The position numbers and the translations under genes are program-made. Under the pieces are notes generated by a model. The model was not told the origin of the DNA, did no database searches, and saw nothing but the letters and a program-made list of their open reading frames with translations. 64,000 bases of DNA from Hevea brasiliensis (lineage: Eukaryota; Streptophyta; Magnoliopsida; Malpighiales; Euphorbiaceae): contig NC_079501.1 of the NCBI RefSeq assembly GCF_030052815.1, forward strand, positions 42,403,593 through 42,467,592, in the 5' to 3' direction. Position 1 is the stretch's first letter, and each line of letters begins with the position of its first letter. Positions 46,819 through 61,642 of this stretch are shown here, piece after piece.

Positions 46819-49447
46819 TGTCACGACCCAACCTATGGGCCGGACCAAGACTAGGACACAGGCGACCTAAAGCCCCCGAGGCCCGTAGTAAGCCTAACTA
46901 TTCATTAACCCAACTCTAAGGCCCATTTGGGCCCAATTTCAAGAATTTAACTAGACAGAGTCCAGTCATAAAATGGACCTTTTAACGGGGAGTTTTTGAC
47001 TCACCCGACCTGTAAACACAATATATATCAAGTGGGGAGCTCAGCTCACCCTCCACATACTCATAACAACATAAAAATAATTGGGAGCTCAGCTCCCTCA
47101 TCCAGTCCATCAACATGCATAAAATAATAAGTTTACAGGTCCAAAATAATAATTTATATTACAGACCCAATTCAATAAATACTTCTAACACATGCGAAAA
47201 TTCTAGAAGTTTATAGAATTACACAAACATGAATAGACGACCTGCGAGAGAGAAAAGCAGGTTAACTTCAAAAATATCCTCCTGTGGCTTGGAAAAATAT
47301 TGAACAGGAGTGAGCGTTCGACTCAGAGAGTAAAATATCAATTTTAACCATAATCTCTATAACTATCTAAAACTAATGCACCCTATAGAGTGAAATGCAA
47401 CATCAGCAATAATTTCACATCACAACATCAAAAAGGTAATTTGGAGCACTCACATACCCATTAATATCAATCATAATATATGGGAGCTAATCCCCTATAC
47501 AGCTCTCTTAAATCCAACCTGTGCCAGCGAAGAACTCAAGCCGGACTTTCGCTTAATAAACCAAATTGGGGTCCCAGCGAAGAACTCAAGCCGTGTCAAC
47601 CCTGAAGGACCGGGTCCCAGCGAAGATCTCAAGCCGTGTCTACCCGTCCTATCCATAGTCAACACCACATCACATGTACGCCAACGCACGCGCACTGCTC
47701 CAAATTACTACAACAACATCCATGGCACTTTAACGGTTATGAATGTAACATAAAACGTGCCTGGAGTTTAACTACAAAGATACATACATATAAGTGATGC
47801 ATGGGCATGCTTAAACATATAATAATATCGAAATTACAATTAAAATTAATATTTTACTCACAGACTTGATAGTGGTCACTGTAGCGGCTGCGGAGGAAGA
47901 AGGCTGTCCCGGCTCACCTGACAATTTTATTACAATCATTTAATAAATTTGACTCAATACAAACTTAAAAAAAGACCAAATACGTCCTAAGTCGTGCCAA
48001 AAATCCGGCAGAGTCTCCCCTATACCTAGGACCTACCCAACCTGCAAAAGGGCTCAAAACGCACTTCTATATTCACAAATCATACATTCACAACTCAATC
48101 ACATCACACAGCCCCTCCTGGGCTCATCCAAACAGTCCTCAATCACAATATGTAAATTTACAGTTTAGTCCTTATAATTAATCATTTTTGCAAAAAACTA
48201 CCCAAATAAGCTCTAAAAATTCTAAAACTTTGCCCTGCGGTCCTTAGCAATATTACTAGGCTATTGCAAAAAGAATCATAATTTTCTGAGCTACCACGAA
48301 TATTTTATGGATTTTTAATCCTATTTAAGCACTAGAAAATTATGAAAAAGTAAGGTTCGGGTTTACCTATGCCGATTCCGACTTTAGGGAGACGCTCGGG
48401 ATGTCTGACAATTGTGGGATAGCCAAAACCTCGATCCAATTCGGAGACTTTTCCGGTAATCGATCTGTCTGGCTAGAAATTCATAGACCTAGACAACTGT
48501 CAAATTTCCGCGAATTGAAGATGCCTGCACGAAGCCCACAACACGGGGGTTAGTACATAAATTTTACAAAATTTTCTAAGCTCATTTAATGCTCGAAAAA
48601 ATACTACGAAGTTCCGTGGGACCCATCGAAAAACGATGTCGAAAAAATTTGAAATTTATATTGCCGCGAAGCTCTCAACGAGTGGAGTGCTCTAGTACTC
48701 TCGGTTTTCTCGTGAGGTTCACGGTTTGCGAGAAATCTAGCCCAAAAGTCAAAATGGGCTAAAAATTTTTGGGCAAAAATTAGACAAACTGCTCGATGGA
48801 CTTCTGTGTTCTTGGTGTCTATGGAAAGCTCTCGACGAGTAGATAGATTTAGACACAAGACTCGATTCGATTGGTGGTCGGATCAGCTGGATTTTGGCCA
48901 GGAAGACGAAGCGGCATGTTTGCTAGTCGCGTCGCTTCGTGCGCCTTTTACCAGCGTTCGAGTGGCCGGTGAGGAGAGGTGGGTGAGGAGGCGCCGGTGG
49001 CCCAGGGTGGTTGGGAGGCGACGGTCTTTGTAAGGGAAGAGGAGGAGAGAAAGCGGAGAGAAAGAGAGAGGGTCGGGGCCTTGGAGGAAGAAAAAAGGAA
49101 GAAACCGGTCCGATTCGACCGGTTCGATCCGATTCGATTTGATTCGGCCGGTTCGATTCAGAATACAAAATTTTGAATTTTTACTCTGCATTGGGACCGA
49201 AAATGAGGTCCAAAAATTCTAAAAAAATTTCAGAAAACTCAAAAAAATGCGTAGACTTCAAATATATTTTTAGTTTTGCTATGTGGTCTTTAAATTAATT
49301 TTTAAAAATCATCAAAGTTTATATTTTCGGAAAATCGAACCCGATTTCTAAAATCCGAAAAATTTCAAATAATTTCCTAAAATTCAAATAAAATAAAATA
49401 TCAATATTTACCCAAAAATAATAAATTTAAAAGTTAGGGGTGTTACA
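46819..49447 (-). mobile_element. 5' LTR of E2
   Basis: 2629 bp, minus-strand start TGTAACACCCC and end GGTCGTGACA. Same family as the E1 3' LTR (50736-53361) but inverted relative to it. It contains a GC-rich island at about 48920-49130, unlike the AT-rich rest, and the triple repeat at about 47525-47645. Confidence 0.95.
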
Positions 49448-50660
49448 CAGGCTCCACCAAGATGTACCATGATGTGAAAGATAGCTATTGGTGGAATGGC
49501 ATGAAGAGAGATATAACATACTTTGTGTCCAAGTGCTTGACTTGTCAGAAGGTGAAGTTTAAACACCAGAGGCCGTCAGGGAAGCTGCAAGAGCTCCCTA
49601 TCCCATAATGGAAGTGGGAAATGATTACTCTGGATTTTGTGACCGGGTTGCCTCGTACCACGCAGGGATATGATTCGATATGGGTAATTGTAGACCATCT
49701 AACTAAATCAACTCATTTCTTGCCTGTGAAGACCACATATTTAGTTGCATATTATGCCCGGCTCCATATTCGAGAAATAGTCAGATTACATGGAGTTTCT
49801 ACTTCCATAATATCTGACAAAGGGCCCCAGTTCACTTCTCGATTTTGGAGAAAGTTGCAGGAGGCACTTGGCACACAGTTGAACTTTAGTACCCCTTTCC
49901 ACCCTCAGACAGACGGGCAGTCCGAAAGGACAATCCAAACACTGGAAGACATACTTCGTATGTGTGTTTTAGATTTTGGAGGTCAATAGGATAATCAGCT
50001 ACCCTTGGTAGAGTTTGCCTACAACAACAGTTATCATTCCAGTATAGGGATGGCACCCTATGAGGCACTATATGGTAGAAAGTATAAATCTCCTCTGTGT
50101 TGGACGGAAATGGGAGAAGCGAAGGTGCATGATGTAGACCTAGTGCAGTACACTTCAAAGATAGTTCCTTTAATTAGGGAACGACTGAAAATAGCTTTCA
50201 GTAGGCAAAAGAGTTATGCAGACCCCAGACGAAGGGATGTAGAGTTTGCAGTAGGTGATTACGTATTCCTGAAGGTTTCTCCGATGAAGGGAGTCATGAT
50301 ATTTGGGAAGAAGGGCAAGTTGGCACTTCGGTATATTGGACCTTTTGAGGTTACTGATAGAGTTGGAGCAGTTGCCTATCGGTTGGAGTTACCACCCAAC
50401 CTTTCTCATGTTCATCCTGTATTTCACATCTCCATGCTCAGGAAATACATACCTGATCCTTCTCATGTGCTACAGCCGAATGTAGTAGAGTTAAAAGAAG
50501 ACCTAACGTTTGAGGAGCGACCTGTAGCCATAGTAGATTACCAAGTGAGGCAGTTAAGATCAAAACAGATCCCTATAGTTAAGGTTCTATAGAGGAGCCA
50601 GTCAGTGGAAGAATGCACCTGGGAGTCAGAGTGGGATATACGTAGCAAGTACCCTTATCT
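49448..50660 (+). pseudogene. E1 integrase core and C-terminal tail
   Basis: Resumes after E2 with STKMYHDVKDSYWW and CLTCQK (zinc finger), [11 protein letters not shown] (first Asp), [13 protein letters not shown] (second Asp) and [16 protein letters not shown], where the catalytic Glu region reads on without an intron. FAYNNSYHSSIGMAPYEALYG, KGKLALRYIGPFEV and HISMLRKYIPDPSHV follow. The tail VLWRSQSVEECTWESEWD is chromodomain-like once a TAG at 50590 is read as Trp. Other stops lie at 49606 (TAA) and 49987 (TAG). Confidence 0.93.
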
Positions 50661-50722
50661 ATTTAGTGTGTAATTCTGTACTTTATTCTGTCTTGTGTAA
50701 AATTCGAGGATAAATTTTCTAT

Positions 50723-50735
50723 AAGGGAGGAAGAA
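50723..50735 (+). other. Polypurine tract of E1
   Basis: AAGGGAGGAAGAA directly before the 3' LTR. Confidence 0.9.
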
Positions 50736-53361
50736 TGTAATACCCCTAATTTTTAAATTTATTATTTGGTGAGTAAATATTAATATTTTATTTTATTTGA
50801 ATTTTAGGAAATTATTTGAAATTATTTGAATTTTAAAAATCGGGTTTGATTTTTCGAAAATATAAAACTTTGATGATTTTTAAAAATTAATTTAAAGACC
50901 ACGTGACAAAACTAAAAATATATTTGAACTCTACGAATGTTACTGAGTTTTCTAGAATTTATTCGAAATTTTTGGGCCTCATTTTCGGTCCCAAGGAATC
51001 GAACTGGATCGGATTGGGCCAGTCGAATGGGATCGGCCTTCTTCTTCTTCTTCTTTTTCTTTCTCCCCGCGCATTCCCGTCGCTCTTCCTCTCTCTCCCA
51101 TTTTCTCTCTTCTCCCTCCTCCCCACGCCGCGCTGCCGCCACCCTAGCCTCCCCACCTTGCCGGCGCGCTGCCCTAGCCCTTCCCCACTGCTGGCCTACG
51201 CTCAAGGCGGTCGGAAACGACGCACGAAGTCCTCCCTTTCTCGATCGCGATGCTTCACCCTCTCGGCCAAAATCTTATCGATTCGGTTACCGATCGGATC
51301 GGGTCTTGTGTCAAAACTCATCTACACCTCGAGAGCTTTTCATAGACACCATGAACACCAAAATCCATCAAGCGGTTTGCCCAATTTTTGTCCTGAAAGT
51401 TTTAGCCTATTTCGATTTTTGGGCTAGATTTCTCGCAAACCGTGAATCCCACCAGAAAATTGAGAGTACCGGAGTGCTCCACTCATCGAGAGCTTCGCGG
51501 CAATATAAATTTCAAAATTTTTTGACACCGTTTTTCGTTGGGTCCCACGAAACTTTATAGTATTTTTTCGAATACTAAATGAGCTTAGAAAATTTCGTAA
51601 AAATTATGTACTAACCCCCGTATTGTGGGCTTCGTGTAGGTACCTTCAATTCAAGGAAATTCAATGGTTGCCCGGGTTTGTAAATTTCGGGCCAAACAGA
51701 CAGGCTACCAAAAAAGTCTCAGAATTAGGTTGAGATTTTGGCTACCCCACCATTATCAAACGTCCCGAGCGCGTTCCAGAGATCGAAATCGGCATAGGTA
51801 AACCCGAACCTTACTTTTTCTTAATTGTCTAGTGCTTGAATTGGATTAGAAATTCATAAAATATTTAGGGTAGCTCAGAAAAATTATGATTCCTTTTGCA
51901 TTAGCTTAGTAATATTGCTAAGGAAAGCGGGGCAAAGTTTTAGAATTTTTAGAGCTCATTTGGGTAGTTTTTGCAAAAGGTTCAATTATAAGGACTAAAC
52001 TATAATTTTATATATTGTGATTGATGACTGTTTGGATGGGCCCAAGAGGGGCTGTGTGATGTGATTGAGTTGTGGGTGTGTGCTTTGTGGATATAGAAGT
52101 GTGTTTTAAGCCCTTTTACAGGTTGGATAGGTCCTAGGTATGGGGGAGACTTTGCCGGATTTTCAACACGATTTAGGACATCTTTGGTCTTTTCTTAGTT
52201 TGCATTGAGTCAAATGTATTAAATAATTATAATAAAATTGTTAGGTGAGCCGGGACAGCCTTCCTCCTCTGCCCAGCCGCTACAGTGACTTCAGTAAAGT
52301 CTATGAGTAAAATATTAATTTTAATTGTAATTTTGATATTATTATATGTTCAAGCATGCCCATGCATTATTTATATGTATATATCTATGTAGTTAAATAC
52401 TAGGCACGTTTTATATTGCATTATAAATTGATAAATTGCCATGGGTGTTATTTAGGGTAATTTAAAGCAGCGTGCGTGCGTTGGTGTGCGTGTGATATGG
52501 TGTTGGTTATGGACAGGACGGGTAGACACGGCTTGAGATCTTTGCTGGGACCCTGTCCTTCAGGGTAGACACGGCTTGAGATCTTCGCTAGGACCCTGTA
52601 TTTGGTTTATTAAGCGAAAGTCAGGCTTGAGATCTTCGCTGGCAGAGGTTGGATTACGAGGGCTGTATAGGGGATCAGCTCCCATATATGTATTGTTTAA
52701 CATTCTCTGGTGTGTGAGTACTCCAAATTGCCTTTTTGATGTGATTTGTATGAAAATTATGACGATATTGTATTTCACTTCACAGGGTGCATTAGCTTTA
52801 GATAGCTATAGAGATTATGGTTAAAATTGATATTTTACTCTCTGAGTCGAACGCTCACTCCTGTTCACTTTATTTTTCCAGGATACAGGAAATTTTTTGT
52901 TGAGTTCTAACCTGCCTCTCTCCCTCGCAGGTCGTCTATTAATGTCTGTAATGTTTGTATAATTCTGTTAACTCATAGAATTCCGCATTTGTTAACAATA
53001 TTTATTTTATTTGGATCTGCAATATATTTGCCATGTTGGACCTGTAAACTTATTACATGCATGTATGTTGGACTGGATGAGGGAGCCAAGCTCCCATTTA
53101 TTTTTATGGCATCATGATTATGTGGAGAGTGAACTGAGCTCCTCAGATGATTATATATTGTGTTTACAGGTCATGTGAGTCAAAAACTTCCTGTTAAATG
53201 GTCCATTTTATTGCCGTACTCTGTCGGGTTGAATTCTTGAAATTGGGTCCAATTGGGCCTTAGAGTTGGGTTGATGAATAATTAGGCTTACTACGGGCCT
53301 CGAGGGCTTTAGGCTGACTCAGGTCCTAGTGCCGGTCTGACCCATAGGTTGGGTCGTGACA
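50736..53361 (+). mobile_element. 3' LTR of E1
   Basis: 2626 bp, TGTAATACCCC to GGTCGTGACA. It has a CT-rich and GC-rich island at about 51038-51240 ((TTC)n, then GC-rich) that is not alignable by eye with the corresponding part of E2's LTR, and a triple repeat at 52520-52642. Confidence 0.95.
52520..52642 (+). repeat. Triple repeat GGCTTGAGATCTTCGCTGG in the family-B LTR
   Basis: Units begin at 52530, 52573 and 52624 (spacing 43 and 51 bases), each with GGCTTGAGATCTTCGCT or one change. The same trio occurs inverted in E2's LTRs near 28786-28900 and 47525-47645, so it is an LTR family feature. Confidence 0.9.
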
Positions 53362-54216
53362 TCTTTAATATTAAATTTAATAAAATTATCTATTTATAAT
53401 ATATATATATATAAATAAATGTAAGAAGGGGAAATATTGACTTTGCGAAAAATACCTATAATGATTTATTAATCTAATAATAAAAGTCAAAATTTAATTG
53501 GCTATTAAACATTAATTTATTAAAATTTTTATTAAATTAATTTTAGAGTTTCTATAAATTTAAATTTCTTAGACTCAATTTATTTCATGGAAAATATTTT
53601 TCTTTCCATATTTTTTAACATTTATGGTATTTAGGAAAATAAGTCAACAGAAAATATTTTTTTAGTCAAAAGAAAAATTAAGTCATTTTTAAGGAAAATG
53701 ACTTCTTTTTTTTAAGAGAAAATTATTTTATATTTTATAAACTTTTATAGTCTTATTAAAATGTTAAAACACTTATACATATATGATATAACTATATACT
53801 ATTAGTTTACATTGCAACCAAATAATGATAAAATTTTTTATGGAAAATATTTTTCATATATAAGTTATTTTTCATAAAATAAATAGAGTCTTAATTCTAT
53901 TTTTATTTCAATTTTATTTAATTAAGTTTTTTATTATAATTTAGAATAAAATTTCATAAAAAAACTAAAATTAGAAATTTATTTTTTTTAAAAATCGTTA
54001 CTTTCATTTTTATAAAAAGATTTAGTTCGTTTTGAATAAAAATAAAAAAAATTTAGTTTTGTTAAAAAATTTGATCCTTTTTATAAACATTTAATTAAAA
54101 AAATAAAAAATCTACTTTTTTTTTTTATAACTTTTATGTTTTTAAAAATATTGATGAATATTAAATTGAAATTTAAAATGGATTTAATTTTATTTTGTAT
54201 TTTTTTCTTTTATGGC
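53362..54216. other. AT-rich flank of E1, no gene seen
   Basis: Long A and T runs with no open frame resembling a protein. It contains a short TA repeat near 53398. Confidence 0.6.
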
Positions 54217-54290
54217 TTAACTCAACTCAACTCAACTAAACTAAACTTTTATTCCAAAAATTTAGGGTCGGCTATATGGATTCGTTTTTT
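54217..54290. mobile_element. Possible LINE/SINE 3' end with (CTCAA)n
   Basis: CTCAACTCAACTCAACTAAAC followed by TTTAGGGTCGGCTATATGGA resembles the 3' end shared by plant RTE-type LINEs and some SINEs (GGGTCGGCTATATGGAT next to a short repeat). This is recalled family knowledge. No target duplication was found. Confidence 0.4.
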
Positions 54291-54424
54291 TCACTCTGAA
54301 CGATTTTGGGTTAAATCCTCAGAAATGTATAAATTGTATATATTAATAATATTCTTATTTACTTAAATATAATAAATAATTAAATTTTTAAATAAGTGAA
54401 GAATTAAAAGACGAGAAAAATTTC

Positions 54425-54765
54425 GATAGGTGGCCCCATTCGATCCAATATAGGGCTTGGGTAGGAGGGCTGCTGCTACTGCTGGGGTATGCTCTATTAA
54501 TATTGCAGAATTGTGGATTGTGGGGTCTCTTTTCGGGTCTTCTAATGGCTTGAGATAAGGACTCAAAGCATGTTCTTGCTAAAGTAGATAACGTGAAGTG
54601 GTTAATTTGGTGAACAATGGTCTTCTTTGTTCCTCTGCTGTGCCGAGTCTGGCGATTCGCATTAGCGAGCTGATGTTTCGTGATTTGATGTGCGGATTTA
54701 TCAAATCTCATATGGAGAAGGAAATCAAATTGTTGATTGGTTGGCCCATCTTGAAATACTAGTTT
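54425..54765 (+). pseudogene. LINE-type RNase H fragment
   Basis: Across three frames the + strand shows AELWI / GLWGLFSGLLMA, KHVLAKVDN, VVNLVNNGL and the ending DVRIYQISYGEGNQIVDWLAHLE. The last block is the usual end of the RNase H-like domain in plant non-LTR elements (pattern R-E-G-N-x-V-A-D-x-L-A). Frameshifts between blocks show a dead copy. The stretch is less AT-rich than its surroundings. Confidence 0.7.
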
Positions 54766-54951
54766 TTTTTTTTTTAATATGCATTATATATTTTTTACGC
54801 TCGTTATATGAACTGTAATTTAATATTTTATATATAATTTTTATTAATTTTTATATAATATATTATTATTATATAATAATATTTTATTTTTTATAATATA
54901 TATATTATATATGCATATATTATTTTTAGATTAAATTAATAAAAAAATATA

Positions 54952-56032
54952 AGAAATAAGATCAATTTACTCTTTATATTTTTTAGGGATGTCCAATTTA
55001 GCTTATTTTAAAGTTTTGATCCAATTTAACTCTTCTATTTTTTATTTCAGTTTAAATTGGCCCAATTGATATATACGCATCAAAATAAACTCAATTTGTC
55101 CTCTGTACATTTTAGGAATGTCCAATTTAATTCATTTTCAACTTTTAAGTTTAATTTAGCCTTTTTACATTTGATTTAAGTTTAAATTAACCTATTTTTT
55201 ATTTTCTAATATTAAAATGTTATTTTTATTTTTTTATAATTAATTAAATTAAATAATAAAAATAATATTATTTAATATTAATAAATAAAATGAAAGTATG
55301 AAAAAATATTATTTTTATATTTTCATTATGTAATTAAAAATAAATTAACTAAATTGAAAAATAATCATTTTTTAATGTTAATTAAATAATTATAATTAGT
55401 TAATTTTTGTATCTTTAAATTTTTAATATTAATTAATAATATGGAAAAATAATATTTTATATTTTAATTTTATTTGATTATAATTTTCTAATTTTAATTA
55501 AGAAAATAAAATATAAAATAATATTTTTTATTTTAAATAATTAAAATTATTTATAATCATAATTTTTAATTTTAAATTAATTATATGAAAATGAAAATAT
55601 TTTTTTATTATCTTTCAATTTAATTAATTTATTTTTAATTAATTAATGAAAATATAAAAAATATTTTTTATACTTTCATTTTAATTATTAATATTAAATA
55701 ATATTATTTTTATTATTTAATTTAATTAAATATAAAAAAATAAAAATAATATTTTAATATTAGAAAATGATAAAATGGGCTAATTTGAACTTAAATCAAA
55801 AGTAGAAGGGTTAAATTTGACAATCCTAAAAAGTACAGAGGGCAAATTAGGCATATTTCCAAAAAAAAAAAAAAGCAACTCACGCGTCAAGTGGTGCGTG
55901 AGTTACATATTGAGCCTATTTGAGCTTAAACCAAAAGTATAAGAGCTAAATTAAATCAAAAGTTAAAAATATATTAAATTGAACATTCTTAAAAAGTATA
56001 TAAAGCAAATTGAGCTTATTTCTAAAATATAC
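54952..56032. repeat. Long inverted repeat (fold-back element), arms of about 380-400 bp
   Basis: AGAAATAAG at 54952 pairs with CTTATTTCT at 56024-56032, and the pairing continues inwards for about 380 bases with scattered mismatches: the CAATTTGYCCTCTGTAC, AGGAATGTCCAATTTA and TTTGATTTAAGTTYAAATTA blocks occur in both arms in opposite orientation. Each arm contains the block twice. The middle (55330-55640) is AT-rich. It may be a MITE-like fold-back transposon. Confidence 0.85.
55877..55904. repeat. Perfect hairpin in the right arm of the long inverted repeat
   Basis: AACTCACGC, ten-base loop, GCGTGAGTT. The left arm has TTGATATATACGCATCAA at the equivalent place, also a small inverted repeat but of different sequence. 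Confidence 0.8.
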
Positions 56033-59909
<3,877 letters not shown>

Positions 59910-59945
59910 CCAGGGCCCCACCCACAACGTGGGTCTGCCCCCTGG
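59910..59945. repeat. GC-rich hairpin in AT-rich DNA
   Basis: ACCCAC-AAC-GTGGGT is a perfect inner stem, with CCAGGG...CCCTGG outside it after a short bulge. It is strikingly GC-rich here and could be a transposon end. Confidence 0.6.
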
Positions 59946-61642
59946 TTCCCTAATTTTTGTTTTTTAGCAAACAAAATCTTGTAAATTAGAACAAATTTTG
60001 GAGCTAAAGTCATATGTTTATAAGGAAAACAATCCGAATTAATTAAAATGAACCCATTAAAATTTGCCAGGAATAACGGATCGTTCGATTGGCGAAGGGG
60101 GAAAAGACTTGCCAACAAAGGAAGAAAAACATATGATCACGGAATCTTAATCATAAATCAATGCAAACTGTCATTTTAGAAGATTGTGACCAGGTTGAAA
60201 TGAAACTATCCATACCTGCTCATATATCAGATGTGGGATCATTTATGTCTAAAATATCAGGGCTCCAAGTTGAAGCTGTTGCTAAGCACTTCCACGCAGA
60301 GGCAGTGGCGGATTCCAGGGGCGAAACTACTCATTGCTTGACCCCCACAAAAATTTTTAAAATTGAAATTTTATTCATAATTTTAATGCATATTTTTTTT
60401 AAAAAAAATTTCTGCTGCGTTTTAAAAATTTAAAATTTAAAATTTATCTATAAATTTAATATATTTATAAAAGTAGGATTTTTTTTTAATATTTATTAGA
60501 GGCCCAATAGATCGAATAATAATTGATAGACTATACAATAGGAGCTAGACATCTCCCTTCTTATTGTAAAGATGAATGAATTATCTTAAAATAGGTAACT
60601 GATGAGACTTGAATTAGAGATTGAAAGACCAACATGTTACCCCTCGATTAGCATTAAGGAAAAAGAGTAGGATTTAATACATCTAACATTTTTATCTTTA
60701 TATAAATCTCATTCATATATATTTTTTCATATTATTTAATTTTCATTTCTTAATATTTATATTTTTTTTTATTTTAGTCTCTACATTTTATTAAAATTTC
60801 ATTAATTTTTTTAATATTTATTTTTTACTCCTTCAAGTTGCATTTCGAGTCCCGTCCTATCGGATTCAAATATATTTACTCGTGGTGTAAATATGTATAC
60901 ATTCAAATAAAAATAAATTCATAAATATTAATAATATTATTTTTATAAAAAATTATCTTTTTACAATTTTAAATAAGTGTAATATATGAGTTTTTTTCTT
61001 AAGAAACTATATTGATACCAAATAGTTGGTTAGTTGATTAAAGTCTACTAAATTATTTTGTATATTATAATTTAGTCCATAAAGTATGATAAAAACTATA
61101 TTTTAGTCTTCCTATTTAATATTATAAGAGACAAGTTAATCCTTAAGATATATTTTTGTTAAGAAAATAGTTATTGCGTTAAAATTTTATAGTTAATCAG
61201 TCATAATTGAAGCTAAATTTTAATAAATTTTAAATCTATAAAGATTAAACTGTAATAAAAAAAAATGAAATGTGATGAATTAAACTGTTATGGTTTTCAA
61301 CTCACTAACAATTAATTTTAACATAATGACTATTTTGTTAACTGAAACATACTTGGAGACTAATTTATTTTATAAGCTATGATTTTTTTTTATATCTTAA
61401 AAATTAAATTTTAAGTTACCTTAAATTATTAAAATGATACGTGTATTAAAAATAAAAATAAAATGAAAAAATATAAATAAATATAATGGATAATTTTATT
61501 TTATTTTTTACTTTCAAAATAATAAAATTTAAATTTAAAAATATTTTTTATTCATTCAACTCCTATTATAATTCATATTGAATTATCATATCTTTAAAGA
61601 TGATTAGAATATTATTCAATCAAGATTTATTTATTTATTTAT
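59946..61642. other. Intergenic region with a possible transposon terminus and an unassigned short frame
   Basis: A frame open from ATG 60161 (MQTVILEDCDQVEMKLSIP) looks codon-like up to about 60300 and may be an exon relic; I do not recognise it. At 60305-60322 CAGTGGCGGATTCCAGGG resembles the end of a common plant DNA transposon type (CAGTGGCGGATCCAGG). No matching inverted end was found. The rest, 60850-61642, is AT-rich and empty. Confidence 0.35.

Larger units (their letters stand above)
28069..49447 (-). mobile_element. Ty3/gypsy element E2 (family B), inverted inside E1 integrase
   Basis: On + coordinates it runs from TGTCACGACCC to GGGGTGTTACA with perfect target duplications CAGGC at 28064-28068 and 49448-49452. 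Excision restores NVHPG-STKMYH in E1. The 5' LTR, PBS, gag, protease and RT lie at the right. RT is split by E3. At the left a deletion fuses RNase H (after GLGCVLM) to the inside of the 3' LTR, removing integrase and the PPT. Confidence 0.95.
25674..53361 (+). mobile_element. Ty3/gypsy element E1 (family B), host of the nested cluster
   Basis: The outermost element of the right-hand nest. It begins TGTAACACTCC and ends GGTCGTGACA, flanked by TTTTT (25669-25673) and TCTTT (53362-53366), a probable 5 bp duplication with one change. A deletion has joined the first ~317 bases of the 5' LTR to the protease gene, removing the rest of the LTR, PBS and gag. Integrase is split by E2 at 28068/49453. 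The 3' LTR is complete. Family B differs from family A in LTR sequence, integrase tail and lack of the intron. Confidence 0.92.

Noticed and set aside
50937..51560. A long plus-strand frame of 207 codons, and similar frames at 48806-49191
   Set aside because: They lie in the GC-rich island and adjoining part of family-B LTRs, where stop codons are rare by composition. No protein similarity and no conservation between copies.
52520..52642. Regularly spaced repeat suggesting a CRISPR array
   Set aside because: Only three units, unequal spacing, plant nuclear LTR context and conserved across retrotransposon LTRs.
54388..54711. A 107-codon minus-strand frame
   Set aside because: Shadow of the plus-strand LINE RNase H relic, which has clear domain residues.
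60520..60660. Possible reverse tRNA-like or SINE sequence (GAGACTTGAATTAGAGATTG)
   Set aside because: No acceptable cloverleaf or paired A and B boxes could be made by eye.
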